A stretch of 64,000 nucleotides of DNA from Symsagittifera roscoffensis (lineage: Eukaryota > Xenacoelomorpha > Acoela > Convolutidae), in contig NC_087065.1 in assembly GCF_963678635.1 (NCBI RefSeq), forward strand, positions 39,281,599-39,345,598, read 5' to 3'. The position numbers and the translations under genes were made by a program. Shown here piece after piece: positions 10,731-21,104 of the stretch. The stretch's first letter is position 1. Each line of letters opens with the position of its first letter. The notes below the pieces were generated by a model. The model worked only from the letters and a program-made list of their open reading frames with translations, made no database searches and had not been told where the DNA came from.

Positions 10731-11075
10731 ATGTCATTTAAAAATTTGGGAAATAAACAAACAATCGTTTTACACAATTGTGAAATAGATAACAAAAAAT
10801 ACGATCTTGTAATCACTCCACATACACAAACAGTTGGATACATTCGAACAAAACGACAAACAATAAAAAGAAAAATTATAAACAAACAAAGACAAATCAC
10901 ACGAAAAAGATTTTCAAAAACTAGAAACGCATTTTCTGAATCAGAAACTAACAGTTTAGACGAACTATACAAATTAAAAGAATCAATAGATAAAAATTGT
11001 CCCATTCATGATCAATTATATTTTTCCGACTCAGAAACAACTTCAATTTCATCAAAAAGAGGAAAAAAAGAATAG
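10731..11075 (+). CDS. A2 accessory ORF 1: small basic protein (114 aa)
   Basis: This is the intact counterpart of 4719-5063. The N-terminal 40 residues look folded (VLHNCEIDNKKYDLVITPHT), the middle is Lys/Arg-rich (residues 43-65), and the C-terminal third is acidic and Ser-rich and ends SSKRGKKE. The ATG at 10731 is the first in frame and is shared by both copies. Accessory ORF 2 starts 96 bases downstream. No family is recognised. Placement before gag is unusual for gypsy elements. Confidence 0.55.
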   Translation: MSFKNLGNKQTIVLHNCEIDNKKYDLVITPHTQTVGYIRTKRQTIKRKIINKQRQITRKRFSKTRNAFSESETNSLDELYKLKESIDKNCPIHDQLYFSDSETTSISSKRGKKE

Positions 11076-11171
11076 AAAAGCAATTTAAACACAAACCACT
11101 ACACCTGTATAATTGGAATCAACTAATTAGACACATTGATAGTTATATATTAACAGTCATCAAACGAAAAA

Positions 11172-11978
11172 ATGAGCCACACTCAAAGTGACGAAAGTCC
11201 AGATGAAGAAGCAGTTTTTCCCTTTCTTATAGATTCACTCGATGATAGAGGACAAACACGATTTTGTAAGAACTTACTCGTAAATTTGTTTGAACCAGGA
11301 ATCAGTCCATGCAAAGCAGAATTCCCAGATGTAAAAATCAAAAGACAGATTATTGAACATTATTTGAAAGACATATATAATCTAACACAACAATACGGAA
11401 TCTACACCATAGAATTTAGAACACCAAATACAGCCCATCGTAAATATGTAATTCAAACAGACGATATTGAATTAGATTTTTCAAAAGTATTTATAGAATA
11501 TATCAAAAGCATACAATATCATAATTCACAAAGAGAAAACTCCATATTCACTAACGAAGTTTTTGCAATAATATATAGTTATATATCTATATTGGAAAAA
11601 ACAGAAGTTCAAAGCACTTCACCGACAGAAAAATCCAAACATACAAAAGTACGAAATGAAATCACAGTATTTTCAACATTTCTACACATAATTCGCGAAA
11701 ATTTTACTAAAGAAGATGTTTCACAAAACATTAAACATGATTTACAAAAGATTTTAGCTTGGTTTATAATAGATTATTTTACCCACAATTTAGATTTAAT
11801 TTCACAAGCAAGAAAAACTTTCAGACCCCAAAATACCAATGATGACAATGTCCTTTCAGAACAATCAGATTACGTTTGGGACCCTGACTGGTCTCATCCA
11901 GCATTTCTGAATATTCCACAAGATATCTCGAGTCAAGCAATAAGTACAATATCTTTCCACAGAGATTATGTAAAGTAA
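11172..11978 (+). CDS. A2 accessory ORF 2, unknown (268 aa)
   Basis: An intact 268-residue ORF of unknown function lies between accessory ORF 1 and gag. It begins MSHTQSDESPDEEAVFPFLI (acidic N-terminus) and continues with mostly helical segments, including HYLKDIYNLTQQYG and FSTFLHIIRENF. A Trp-containing C-terminal block (VWDPDWSHPAFL) precedes the end. No signal peptide, membrane segment or zinc motif is visible. A1 carries the same gene with one dinucleotide frameshift and a few substitutions. It might be a matrix-like or regulatory protein, but nothing in the sequence decides this. Confidence 0.5.
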   Translation: MSHTQSDESPDEEAVFPFLIDSLDDRGQTRFCKNLLVNLFEPGISPCKAEFPDVKIKRQIIEHYLKDIYNLTQQYGIYTIEFRTPNTAHRKYVIQTDDIELDFSKVFIEYIKSIQYHNSQRENSIFTNEVFAIIYSYISILEKTEVQSTSPTEKSKHTKVRNEITVFSTFLHIIRENFTKEDVSQNIKHDLQKILAWFIIDYFTHNLDLISQARKTFRPQNTNDDNVLSEQSDYVWDPDWSHPAFLNIPQDISSQAISTISFHRDYVK

Positions 11979-12011
11979 TACCATTAACCATTGACGCAAC
12001 ACCATTAAATT

Positions 12012-14036
12012 AAAATACATTTTTACCTGATACACGAAATAACAGCTTAAATTCAACAATCATACAAAATGAAAATCTCAATGGAACAAGAAATCTTACA
12101 CAACAAGATATTCAAACACCATCACACTTCATAAATGAAGAAATCGTCCAAACAACAGCAGCAACTACACAACAAAGTATTTCACCAATACACCCCAATC
12201 TGACAACACCAAGGAATACAAATACATCACTAACACAGGTAACCTTACAATCAACCGTTAAACCTTCGGTTGCTCCAAAATATTCACATATGGACTATCA
12301 AACGTATAGATCAATGACAATACCGTCAAAAACACGAAAACCGTTCACAAGAAACACTTTTGCAGAACACAATTATAATTATGCTCACCAACAAAAAACA
12401 AATCAATCCCCCAAAAAATACACAAAATTTAAATCACGTATGTTCACATTATTGGAATCACCCAAAAACATTAATCAATTCAGTAAACTTTCCAGATAAT
12501 CCAAAACCTACACAGGATCATAGTAAAAATTACCCATTTTTTCAACAGAATAAAAATAAACAACATACACCTTATAACACAAAATACTTATCATCTGATG
12601 ATGATGATCACTACCAACCAGCTATTTTTGCACCATATACCAAAGAATATCGCACACAGAGATCGCGACAGTCTCAACCATCCCAAAATATGAAAATTTA
12701 CCCACAAAATCCAACAGATATACAAAATCCACAACAAATGCATACACAAAACCCATTTAACACACAATCTTTATAACCAATACAACCACAAAACCCAATG
12801 TTAATGCATTCTTATCAACCAACTCAAATGCAAAATGAAATACCGCTTCCATATTACCTTCAGCAACACGAAATAACAACAAATCAACTTTCAAATTTTT
12901 CACAAAAGCCAAATGCCGCCGAATCAGTACAGATGACAATGAATCCATACCTCATGGGTGGATCATCAATAACATCCAATAAACCACTGATGGTATTCAC
13001 AGGAACAGACCCTGAATATTCTGTAGAAGATTATCTAAATGCAGTAACAGCAAATTTAATTTTAAACATAGGACCTGAACCAATTAATACGCCACTACAT
13101 CAAAATTGGATATATAGACGCACAGCGTTAATACAAACAACCCTAGATGGCGCAACTCAAAAATGGTTTTCAGTATGACCCATAGAAAAAAAATCAGACT
13201 GGAAAAGATTCACACAAGAATTTTCAAAAATGTTTGATTCTGAAAGAAACAAACAACACCAAAGAGTTTTATGCAACGAAATACGCAGATTACCAAATGA
13301 AATAATTAAACAATTAGCAGTACGAATCGAAACACTAGTTCGAAAAGCATATTCACTTAATACACATGACTACAAAAACACAAGAATGACAGAAATTTTA
13401 ATGATGACCTTAACACCTCAATTAAGGAAAATAGCTATAAAAAAGAGAGCATCTTTTCCTTCCTCAATTCGAGAACCAGATTTAGATTTTCGAAAATTAG
13501 TAGATAAACTAGAACAAGCAGAAATCACAATGAAACTCGAACAAACAGAAAATCTAAAACTACAATATGTTAACCGAATTGAAACAAACACTACACATAT
13601 AAATAATGTACAAGAATCAGACACAGACCTGATTGAAAAAATCACTGAAATACTAAATATCTACGAAAAACATCCAAATTTTAAAGGCAAACCATCTTTC
13701 AAAAAATGGTGTAAATATTGCCGACGATACGGACACAGTATTTCCGAATGTAGACAAAAACATCAAGACAATCAGAATAAACCTCAAAAGCACAAAGAAC
13801 CAAATAAATCATTCTACCAATACATGAAAAAATACCAAAATCTACCAAACAAAAATATATATAGTAATAACAGTTCAGGAAAACCACTTCCAAGTAACTC
13901 AAATTACACAAGGAATCAATCACCATATAACTCAAATTATAGAGGTAGATCACCCAAACGAGGAAATACACAAAATTTCTCACAAAATAGATATAACCGA
14001 TCGAATAGCCAAAATAACCAAAATAACTATTCATGA
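12012..14036 (+). pseudogene. A2 gag (capsid-nucleocapsid), disrupted
   Basis: This encodes the structural Gag polyprotein. The N-terminal part is open in one frame from about 12012 with its first ATG at 12290, and shifts frame near 12480. The remaining Gag reads in a second frame to 14036. That frame is interrupted by TAA at 12774-12776 and by TGA at 13176-13178, the latter where the context strongly suggests a Trp codon. The capsid has the gypsy Gag pattern: PLMVFTGTDPEYSVEDYL, then RRTALIQTTLDGATQKWF. The zinc knuckle CKYCRRYGHSISEC lies near 13711-13752, followed by an Asn/Arg/Ser-rich tail. Gag ends at TGA 14034-14036, shared with A1. Confidence 0.75.
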
Positions 14037-16529
14037 TCGAATTCCAATACAACAGAATTTTTTTCTGAATCCAGTTCCCAATCAAACCCAAGGAATAGAC
14101 ACTATTCCAATAATCAATCACGAAACTCATCATACAACAGAAATAGAAACTTTTCACATAATAGAAATAGAAGTTATTCAAACAATCGAAATCAGAATTA
14201 TCCAAACAATAGATCAAGGAATAATGCATATAATAAATCAAATTATCACAGATCAAATGATAATTACCAAAACAGATCACGAAATAATTCACAAAATCGA
14301 AACTCAAGTTACAAAATTCGATACAGAAATTATTTCCAGTCACCACACAGGAATAATAACCGCTATCCCGATTCTATGCATCGATACAGAAGTAGCACAC
14401 CAAAACATCAAAGACACATTAATCAAGTGCAGACAAATGAAGAAACAACTTCAGACCCCCCAGGTATTGATGACACAGGAAGTAACGAATTACAACTAAA
14501 TCATATAAATTGTGAATCGTCAGATACAGAAAGTGATACAGATAATACCATCTGTGTAAATATGATAACAGTCATAAACGACTATGAACCTATCATATAT
14601 GAACAACCTTTTACTTCCCATGCAAATGAAAATCAATTGAAACTCCTTCACAATTACTATATTGAACCCATTGATAATACACAAACTACACAAGAAGTAA
14701 AAGGAATTAACACGGTAATTAAACCCGATAAAAAAGACGAAACACAATGCCCAAGCACAAAACATATTTATCAAAATATACAAAAAGAACAACCAAGAGA
14801 AAAAATTTGGACAATTCCATTTCTCTTAGAAAGCCCAAGAAACAAAGAGTTTCAACCACCAGATCTTGAAATTGATTTTTTAATTGACTCAGGAGCAGAA
14901 TCAAATATAATTAATATTCCCACATGGAACGAAATCAAAACATTGCATCCAAAATTAACACCTCTCGAAACCTCTAATAAATTAGCAACAGCACAAGGAT
15001 CAACATTAACAAATTATGGAAAAATTCAATTATTTCTTCTTCCCACGAGAGCAATGGAACAAAGCAAAATTTTAAGCAAACCATTTAAACAAATGTTTCA
15101 TATTAATCATATTAAACACAATATCATTGGCATACCATTTATACCTAAATATATACCAACAATCAACATCCTAAATAGTTGGATACATATCAAAGATAAA
15201 TACATAAAAACAAAAAATACAGCCCTAACATTCTTCCAAAGATTAAACAAACAACCACCATTCTTCTCAAAATTTTACCCAATTTACAATCAACAACGGA
15301 AACACCTGAAACCACTGTCAGGAAATATATATAATTTTGCAATAAAACAAGTTCACCAGTATAACAAAAGTCAAAATAAACAACAACTTTTCATGTCAGA
15401 CTTCGAATATAAACCTATCCACAAGTTTTTCAAAATTACGATCTCATCCATAAAATATTCGAAAAATACGAATTCCGACATCATTTCATTACACGTATGT
15501 AATAATACACCATATCAAGTAACATTACCCTTAGGACTTTTAGGATATTGTGAAATAAATGCTACAATTTCACCTATAAATGAAGTAGCCTACCGCGTTA
15601 ATAATATACTCCAATTATTAGATATTTGCCAATCAACAATTCTTGACGAAGAATTATCCATAACTAATATCACAAGTAATGAAAAAAGAAACACAGATTA
15701 CTTAACAAAAACACCATATTTTAAACCAACATTCAATATAACACATTACACGGAAAAACAACAAAAATTTTTAACAATGTTTAATTTTGAACATTCACAA
15801 ATTACACAAAAAGAATTTGATAAATTAGCAAAACAACTGTTAAAATATTCAACAGTCTACGCAACATCAAAATTTGACGTTGGAAAAATTAGTTCATCAC
15901 TAAACCTCCCGTTAAAATCCGACGCAGTTTTCAAAGAACAAAGAGCCAGTAAAGTACCAAGTCACTTACATGACAAGGTAAACAGATTACTTGACATTTT
16001 AGAACAATACGAAATTATCTCACCAGTAAATAAGGAAGAACAACCAAAAGCTAACACTTTTATCAACCCTGTTATCATTCTAGCAAAACGTGAATCACTA
16101 AAAATAGTTTTAGAAGCTAGATACCTCAATTCACTAATTGATGAATCAAATTGCAATTGGCCTATTGAACCAATACAAATTATCTTGACAAAGATAAATG
16201 GTAAATACTTCACAACCGCAGATATGAATAGTGCATATAACCAAATGCCACTAGATGAACAATCACGACGTTTAACTCAATTTGTTATTGGAAACCAACA
16301 ATATGAATTTAATCGCTTATTCTATGGAATATCCATAGGACCAGCAGATTTTTCAACTTTCATGAGTAAAATTTTTAGACCACTAATACTCAAGAAAAAT
16401 GCAATCACCTATTTAGACGATGTTTTTATGCAATCACAAACCAAAGACGAAATGTTCACAGTTTTAGAACAATATCATAAAATACTTCAGAACGAAAAGC
16501 AGCCCTCGATAAATCACACTTCTTTCTAA
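14037..16529 (+). pseudogene. A2 pol: protease and reverse transcriptase
   Basis: This is in the same frame as gag, directly after the TGA at 14034-14036; the first ATG in the open stretch is at 14376. After an Asn/Arg-rich linker comes the retropepsin motif FLIDSGAES near 14876. The long connection is followed by RT motifs: FTTADMNSAYNQMP near 16210, FNRLFYGISIGPADF near 16308, and the catalytic YLDDVF near 16410. The frame is lost near 16490, where the true continuation is in the -1 frame, exactly as in A1. The reading then stops at 16527-16529. Gag-pol expression in the active ancestor may have used TGA readthrough, because the frame continues on both sides. Confidence 0.85.
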
Positions 16530-17701
16530 CACGCGTTAAATTTTTAGGACTTAATATTGAACGAAAAATTATCACTCCATTAAAATCACGCATTGATGCC
16601 ATTCAAAAACTTCAGCCACCTCCAAATAAAAAGAAAATCCAAGAATTCCTTGGAAAGTTAAATTTCTCAAGTAAATATGTTTACAAAATGCAATTATACT
16701 TAAGACCTTTTTATAACATCCGCAGACCACAAAATAATTTTGAATGGACCACTGAACATCAAACACGATTTGAAGAAATTAAAAAACTCTTAACTGAACA
16801 AATTTCAAATACAATTCCAGATCCAAATCAACCATTCTATGCAATGTGCGATGCTTCAAATTTTGGCATCGGCGCAGCATTGCTACAATCACATAGTGGA
16901 ACAATTAAAATGAACCTTATATCAGCAAATTCAAGATTATTCACTCAAACAGAGCTACGACTCTCAACTCTAATGAGAGAACGTACAGCTATAGTTTATA
17001 CACTTACAGAACATGAATTTCTGATACTTGGATCAAAACACCCAACAGTTTTATTCACAGATCATAAACCAATTATATTTCTCTTTACACAAAAACCAAA
17101 TCCAAATCATAGAGTTTATAGATTTCAACTAATTCTAATGAAATTCCCAAACTTACATATAGTTTGGACAGCAGGAAAAAACCTTGCATTACCAGATACA
17201 TTAAGTAGAAATACGCCATCTGAATTACTCACACGAAAAACTACAGTTGAAATACCACAAAATTTTAAATTTTATCTCGCAAAAGATGAAACATCACCCC
17301 GGCTAGAATGGAAATATGCAGTAAAAGCTGACATTGATCCATCACAGATAAATAATCTACAACATTTCCCACTTTACTTAGATTGTCAAAGTAATCACTA
17401 CAAAGTTGATTTACTAGAAACATCCACTTTCAAACCAATTCCATACTCACAATGGATAAAAACTAATACTCAACAAAAAAGAATAAAACAACACTCGCAT
17501 AAAAAAGACCTTTTTCCATTAATTGAAAAAGAAAATTTAACCGATAAAATAAACTTATCAGGACCACAAACAAACGATTCAAAATACAAAATAAATCAAG
17601 TTTTTGACCTCCATGACCCACTTAACACAATTCCCCTATCAAAACTAGAAATTGACAATAATTTTTCCCCCCAACAGATAAAATTACACTTGAATTTTTA
17701 A
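16497..17701 (+). pseudogene. A2 pol: RT thumb and RNase H
   Basis: This is the continuation of pol in the -1 frame. It is open across the thumb (FLGLNIERKII near 16543), the connection (FLGKLNFSSKYVY) and RNase H (MCDASNFGIGAALL near 16844; LFTDHKPI near 17053; ALPDTLSRN near 17187). Unlike A1 it has no internal stop. It ends at 17699-17701 through another frameshift in a run of C near 17668, and the integrase linker continues in a different frame. Confidence 0.85.
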
Positions 17702-18442
17702 AACAATATCAAAATCTCGACCCAGTAATTAGACAACTAAAATCATGGCACAAATACAAAACTAAGCCCGTTAAAGCAGATACCACAATTTTAGGAAATT
17801 AAATACTCCTCCGATATTTCCGAAAACTTAATAACACAACAATTAATGAAAATACAGATTTCTTAGAATATCAATTAAATGATTCTAAAGTTCCCTGTCT
17901 TCCTTTAAGTATGATATTATGATAATATCTCACATACACAAAATACTAAAGGACACCCCGGATCACGAAAAACATACTCGAACTTCACACAAAATTTTTA
18001 TTTCCCAAATGCACCAATTTGGATAGAAGTATTATGCAAGGATTGTATAATATGTCAATTAAACAAACCTTATCCAAATCAAAAACAAATAGCACAAGAA
18101 CAAGATTTTAAAGGACAAAGTTTATATTTTAACCATCGCATATCTTTTGATACAAAAGGACCAATTTCACCATCTTCTGAAGGAAACTCCTACATTATGG
18201 TCATTGTTGACGCATTCACACATTATGTAGCACTCAACCCAGTACCACATTGTAATGCTTATTATGCTTACACAACACTTTATGAAAATTGGATAGCTAA
18301 ATTCGGATTACCCGAAATCTTAGTTACAGACAACGGTACAGAATTTATTAATAATGAAATTATCACACTATGCCACTTATATAACTTCAAACATAAACCA
18401 CGTACATCTCATGCACCTTGGACAAACGGTTTAGTCGAAGGT
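17687..18442 (+). pseudogene. A2 integrase, N-terminal and catalytic part, split by family B
   Basis: The N-terminal zinc-binding region is degraded, with several frame changes between 17810 and 17960. From about 17950 the CKDCIICQLNKP segment (second half of HHCC) is readable. The catalytic core is clear: ISFDTKGP (first Asp) near 18147, VTDNGTEF (second Asp) near 18325, and NGLVEG with the catalytic Glu codon at 18437-18439. Family B inserted three bases after that codon. Readings that run on into the B LTR are chimeric. The rest of the integrase resumes at 34540. Confidence 0.85.
18438..18442. repeat. Family B target-site duplication, left (AAGGT)
   Basis: AAGGT precedes the left B LTR and TAGGT follows the right one (34535-34539). 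They match at four of five bases, as expected for a 5-bp duplication with one later change, or for an AGGT 4-bp duplication. Confidence 0.65.
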
Positions 18443-19359
18443 TGTAACATTCGCCCGGAAGATACATATCGACGGAAGACAAAACTAAGTCTTAAGACGA
18501 CTGGCTAGCGTCTAAACAGAGCTTTGCATGCTTTTCACCGTCTCTACCAAGCCAGTACTTTTCGGTGGTCTTTCTAACATCGGGTCGACAAAAACGTTAC
18601 TGCTTTCGGCTTCGGTCAAAACACTCAAATTAACTAGATTACATGCAGAAATAGTGAGCTCATGGCTGGGTCTCAGTATCCCCAGACCACGAGGTCACTC
18701 CTAAAAACAGGGCTACTACTTATTATATTACTATTGTTTTTGTTCAGTAGATTAAAATCATCATCTCCATCGAAGATGGATCAACCCTTTCCCCCAACTC
18801 CTAGCTTCTCATCCTTATCAAAATGAATCTAGATGTTAATTAAAATCAAATCAGGACATGACAAGAAGCTAACAGTCTATACAACAGGCTAAAAGTTTCA
18901 GTCCCGAAACCCTTCCGGATTCTTGAATCCACTGAATCAAGCTCGCTAATCTTGACTTCCTCTTAATCCGGAAGGCTGTCCTCCACCCTTCACCGTTGTC
19001 TGCAAAGGCCCTGCAACTATTGTAGCGACACAATAGTTGCAACTCGGAGTCTTCTCTGTTACTCTGTAACTCGTTGTCGTTTTCCAATCTCTATTTCGTA
19101 GTTGTTGTTAGCGCAGCTAATGTCGTTCTGTTTTTCTTTCTTGTTTTAGCCAAAATGGCCGTTTCTGACGTTTCTCAGAAATATGACGTCATAATTCGAA
19201 TTTTTGAAATTTTAAAATACCAGAATATTCCAGCCCTCACCGTCTGGCCAATCGTTCCAATAACGTTCTTAGTTCTTAATAATCACCAATCCGGAAGGCT
19301 CGCTGCTAAAAATTGGAATTCTGCAGAGATTGCATTTTTCACATTCTGGTCGAATGTCA
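18443..19359 (-). repeat. Family B 3' LTR (917 bp)
   Basis: It has TG...CA ends: read on the plus strand it starts TGTAACATTCGCCC and ends GGTCGAATGTCA. It is nearly identical to the copy at 33618-34534. It contains AATCCGGAAGG-type motifs that recur in the leader. Just outside it, on the element's internal side, the minus strand reads GTCCGGGGAGTATT, a candidate polypurine tract. Short open frames inside the LTR on both strands look incidental. Confidence 0.92.
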
Positions 19360-20220
19360 AATACTCCCCGGACAGTCCGGTCAATGTCCTCATTGAATCA
19401 CGCAATATTCGTAAAATGGTTACAGTGTCATCGAACAGAATTTACAAAATGCACGAAATTACTTTTATCCACGTCACATCGACTCACTGCAGAATACAAA
19501 TGGCATCATACTACATCACTATAGCCTTCAAATTCTCTCATTAATCTGCACATTGAGGATATCATTTAAGATAAAACATATTTTCTGACTTCCAATGTCA
19601 ATGTCCCGATTAAAACTTTTCTCTTAGATTTAAAAGGTGTTGGCTTGCAGGACAGTCCTGCCAACCAACAAGCTAAAATTACCCTACTACGCTTTTCCCT
19701 TCGGAAATCTTGCTTGTTATTGTCCTGAATACTAAAACTAAGAAACTCTGTGGTTAGAAAGAACAATGAAACAATCTCCCTCTTCGAGAGACTACTCAAG
19801 CCTTCCATGTCACCACAAAGTGATCAGTTCTCCTAGCTGATTAAAAACAGTCATGCAGGCTGGAATATTTAAATATACTCCTTCACTTAAGCCTTCCTAA
19901 ATAAATAGTAAGTGAGTGTCTCTAAAGCCACTTCAACTAAAATTAAAATGCAAATTTATAAATGCAACAATTTCAAAACTCAACTTAATGTTTCAGTTTT
20001 CAATTACAACTTGGTTGCTTGGTTTCTCACTTGAGTTTTTCACACACATAAAACAATTCTGAGTTTTAACTTTTCTTCATCGCTCCTTTGTTTTCTTCTT
20101 TTTTCGTCGTTTAGAAGTTCTAAAACTTCTAAATTCTTCTAATTTCATCTCTTCTTTCGGTCATCCGTCAATGTTCCATTTTTTTGTACTTCTCAGTTTT
20201 TCGTTCATCTCATCCAGACC
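19360..20220 (-). other. Family B 3' untranslated region
   Basis: This noncoding sequence lies between the 161-codon ORF and the 3' LTR. An 80-codon open frame at 19566-19808 (minus) has no features I recognise and I do not call it. The stretch is AT-rich with homopolymer T runs near 20030-20160. Confidence 0.5.
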
Positions 20221-20706
20221 TTACATGGTTTGGTTCGTCTGAACTTCCTGTCCTACTTTCGCCCTTTTTGGTGGCACAGCTGCTCTCAGTGGTGAACCAG
20301 ACGAGGTCGCCTCGCTGTTCATCTCCCGATGCATTCTCGTCAGCCCAGGTTTGGGCTTGGAGGGCATTGGCATCTCACCTGGTTCGTAAGTCCTAGAACT
20401 TCCCAATCCAGGCTCATTCGCCAAGTCACTCCCTGAGAGAGCCCCGTTTCTCCACCTCATCACCCTCATGTTCGGGCGGTCTAGTACTCCTCTTTCTCCA
20501 TATGCTGCCATCAACAGGACTTCCGTGGGGCGGTCCCCACGGTTGTCGTGCCCCAAGATGTTGATCAGGGCGGTCAGCAACATGACTACCTCTGGGTCCT
20601 CCAGAGCGAAGTCTCGATCGATCAGCCGACGATAGATCGCATCTATCATCGGTTCTACATATGTCTCTGCCAGGTCCATCAATTCATCCAAGTTGAAGTT
20701 GTCCAT
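20221..20706 (-). CDS. Family B 3' accessory ORF, unknown (161 aa)
   Basis: An intact 161-residue ORF lies downstream of pol. The N-terminal half is acidic and helical (MDNFNLDELMDLAETYVEPM, then VVMLLTALINILG). The C-terminal half is basic and disordered, Pro/Ser/Lys-rich, and ends with VPPKRAKVGQ, which resembles a nuclear localisation signal. No membrane segment or signal peptide is present, so it is not an env. It lies 399 bases after the end of pol. Being intact while pol carries stops suggests either recent constraint or a small target size. The function is unknown. Confidence 0.5.
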   Translation of the reverse strand: MDNFNLDELMDLAETYVEPMIDAIYRRLIDRDFALEDPEVVMLLTALINILGHDNRGDRPTEVLLMAAYGERGVLDRPNMRVMRWRNGALSGSDLANEPGLGSSRTYEPGEMPMPSKPKPGLTRMHREMNSEATSSGSPLRAAVPPKRAKVGQEVQTNQTM

Positions 20707-21104
20707 TCTATTCTTTCAAGTTTGATTTGATTCGATTCGATATTTGACTCAAGTGAGTTATTAAATGATCAATCAGGATCTAGAAAAGAAGTCACAAATA
20801 TCACACTTGTCTGTTTCACCTTAACATATATCGTTAAAATTTGCTTAAAAACAGTTCAGATAAAAAGATATTCATCCTAAAATTTATGAAAATCAATTGG
20901 TTTGTAAAACTTTGGAATTCGACCTAAGATTGGACAGTCCAAACTTTGGATCTGTTCCCAAGATCGTCATTTAGTTGTTCATGGTCACTAACCCCTACTT
21001 ACCCATGATCTTAATAACCTAACACATAACATAACATAACATAACACACATATCACCTATTACATACAACTTAGTCTTTGGCCTAACACTCTCTCGCACA
21101 TCAC
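20707..21104. other. Family B spacer between pol and the 3' ORF
   Basis: No gene is seen. It includes a short (ATAAC)n run near 21018-21042. Confidence 0.5.

Noticed and set aside
18197-18508. 103-codon open frame with an integrase-like start
   Set aside because: The integrase part is real but belongs to A2; the end is LTR sequence of family B.
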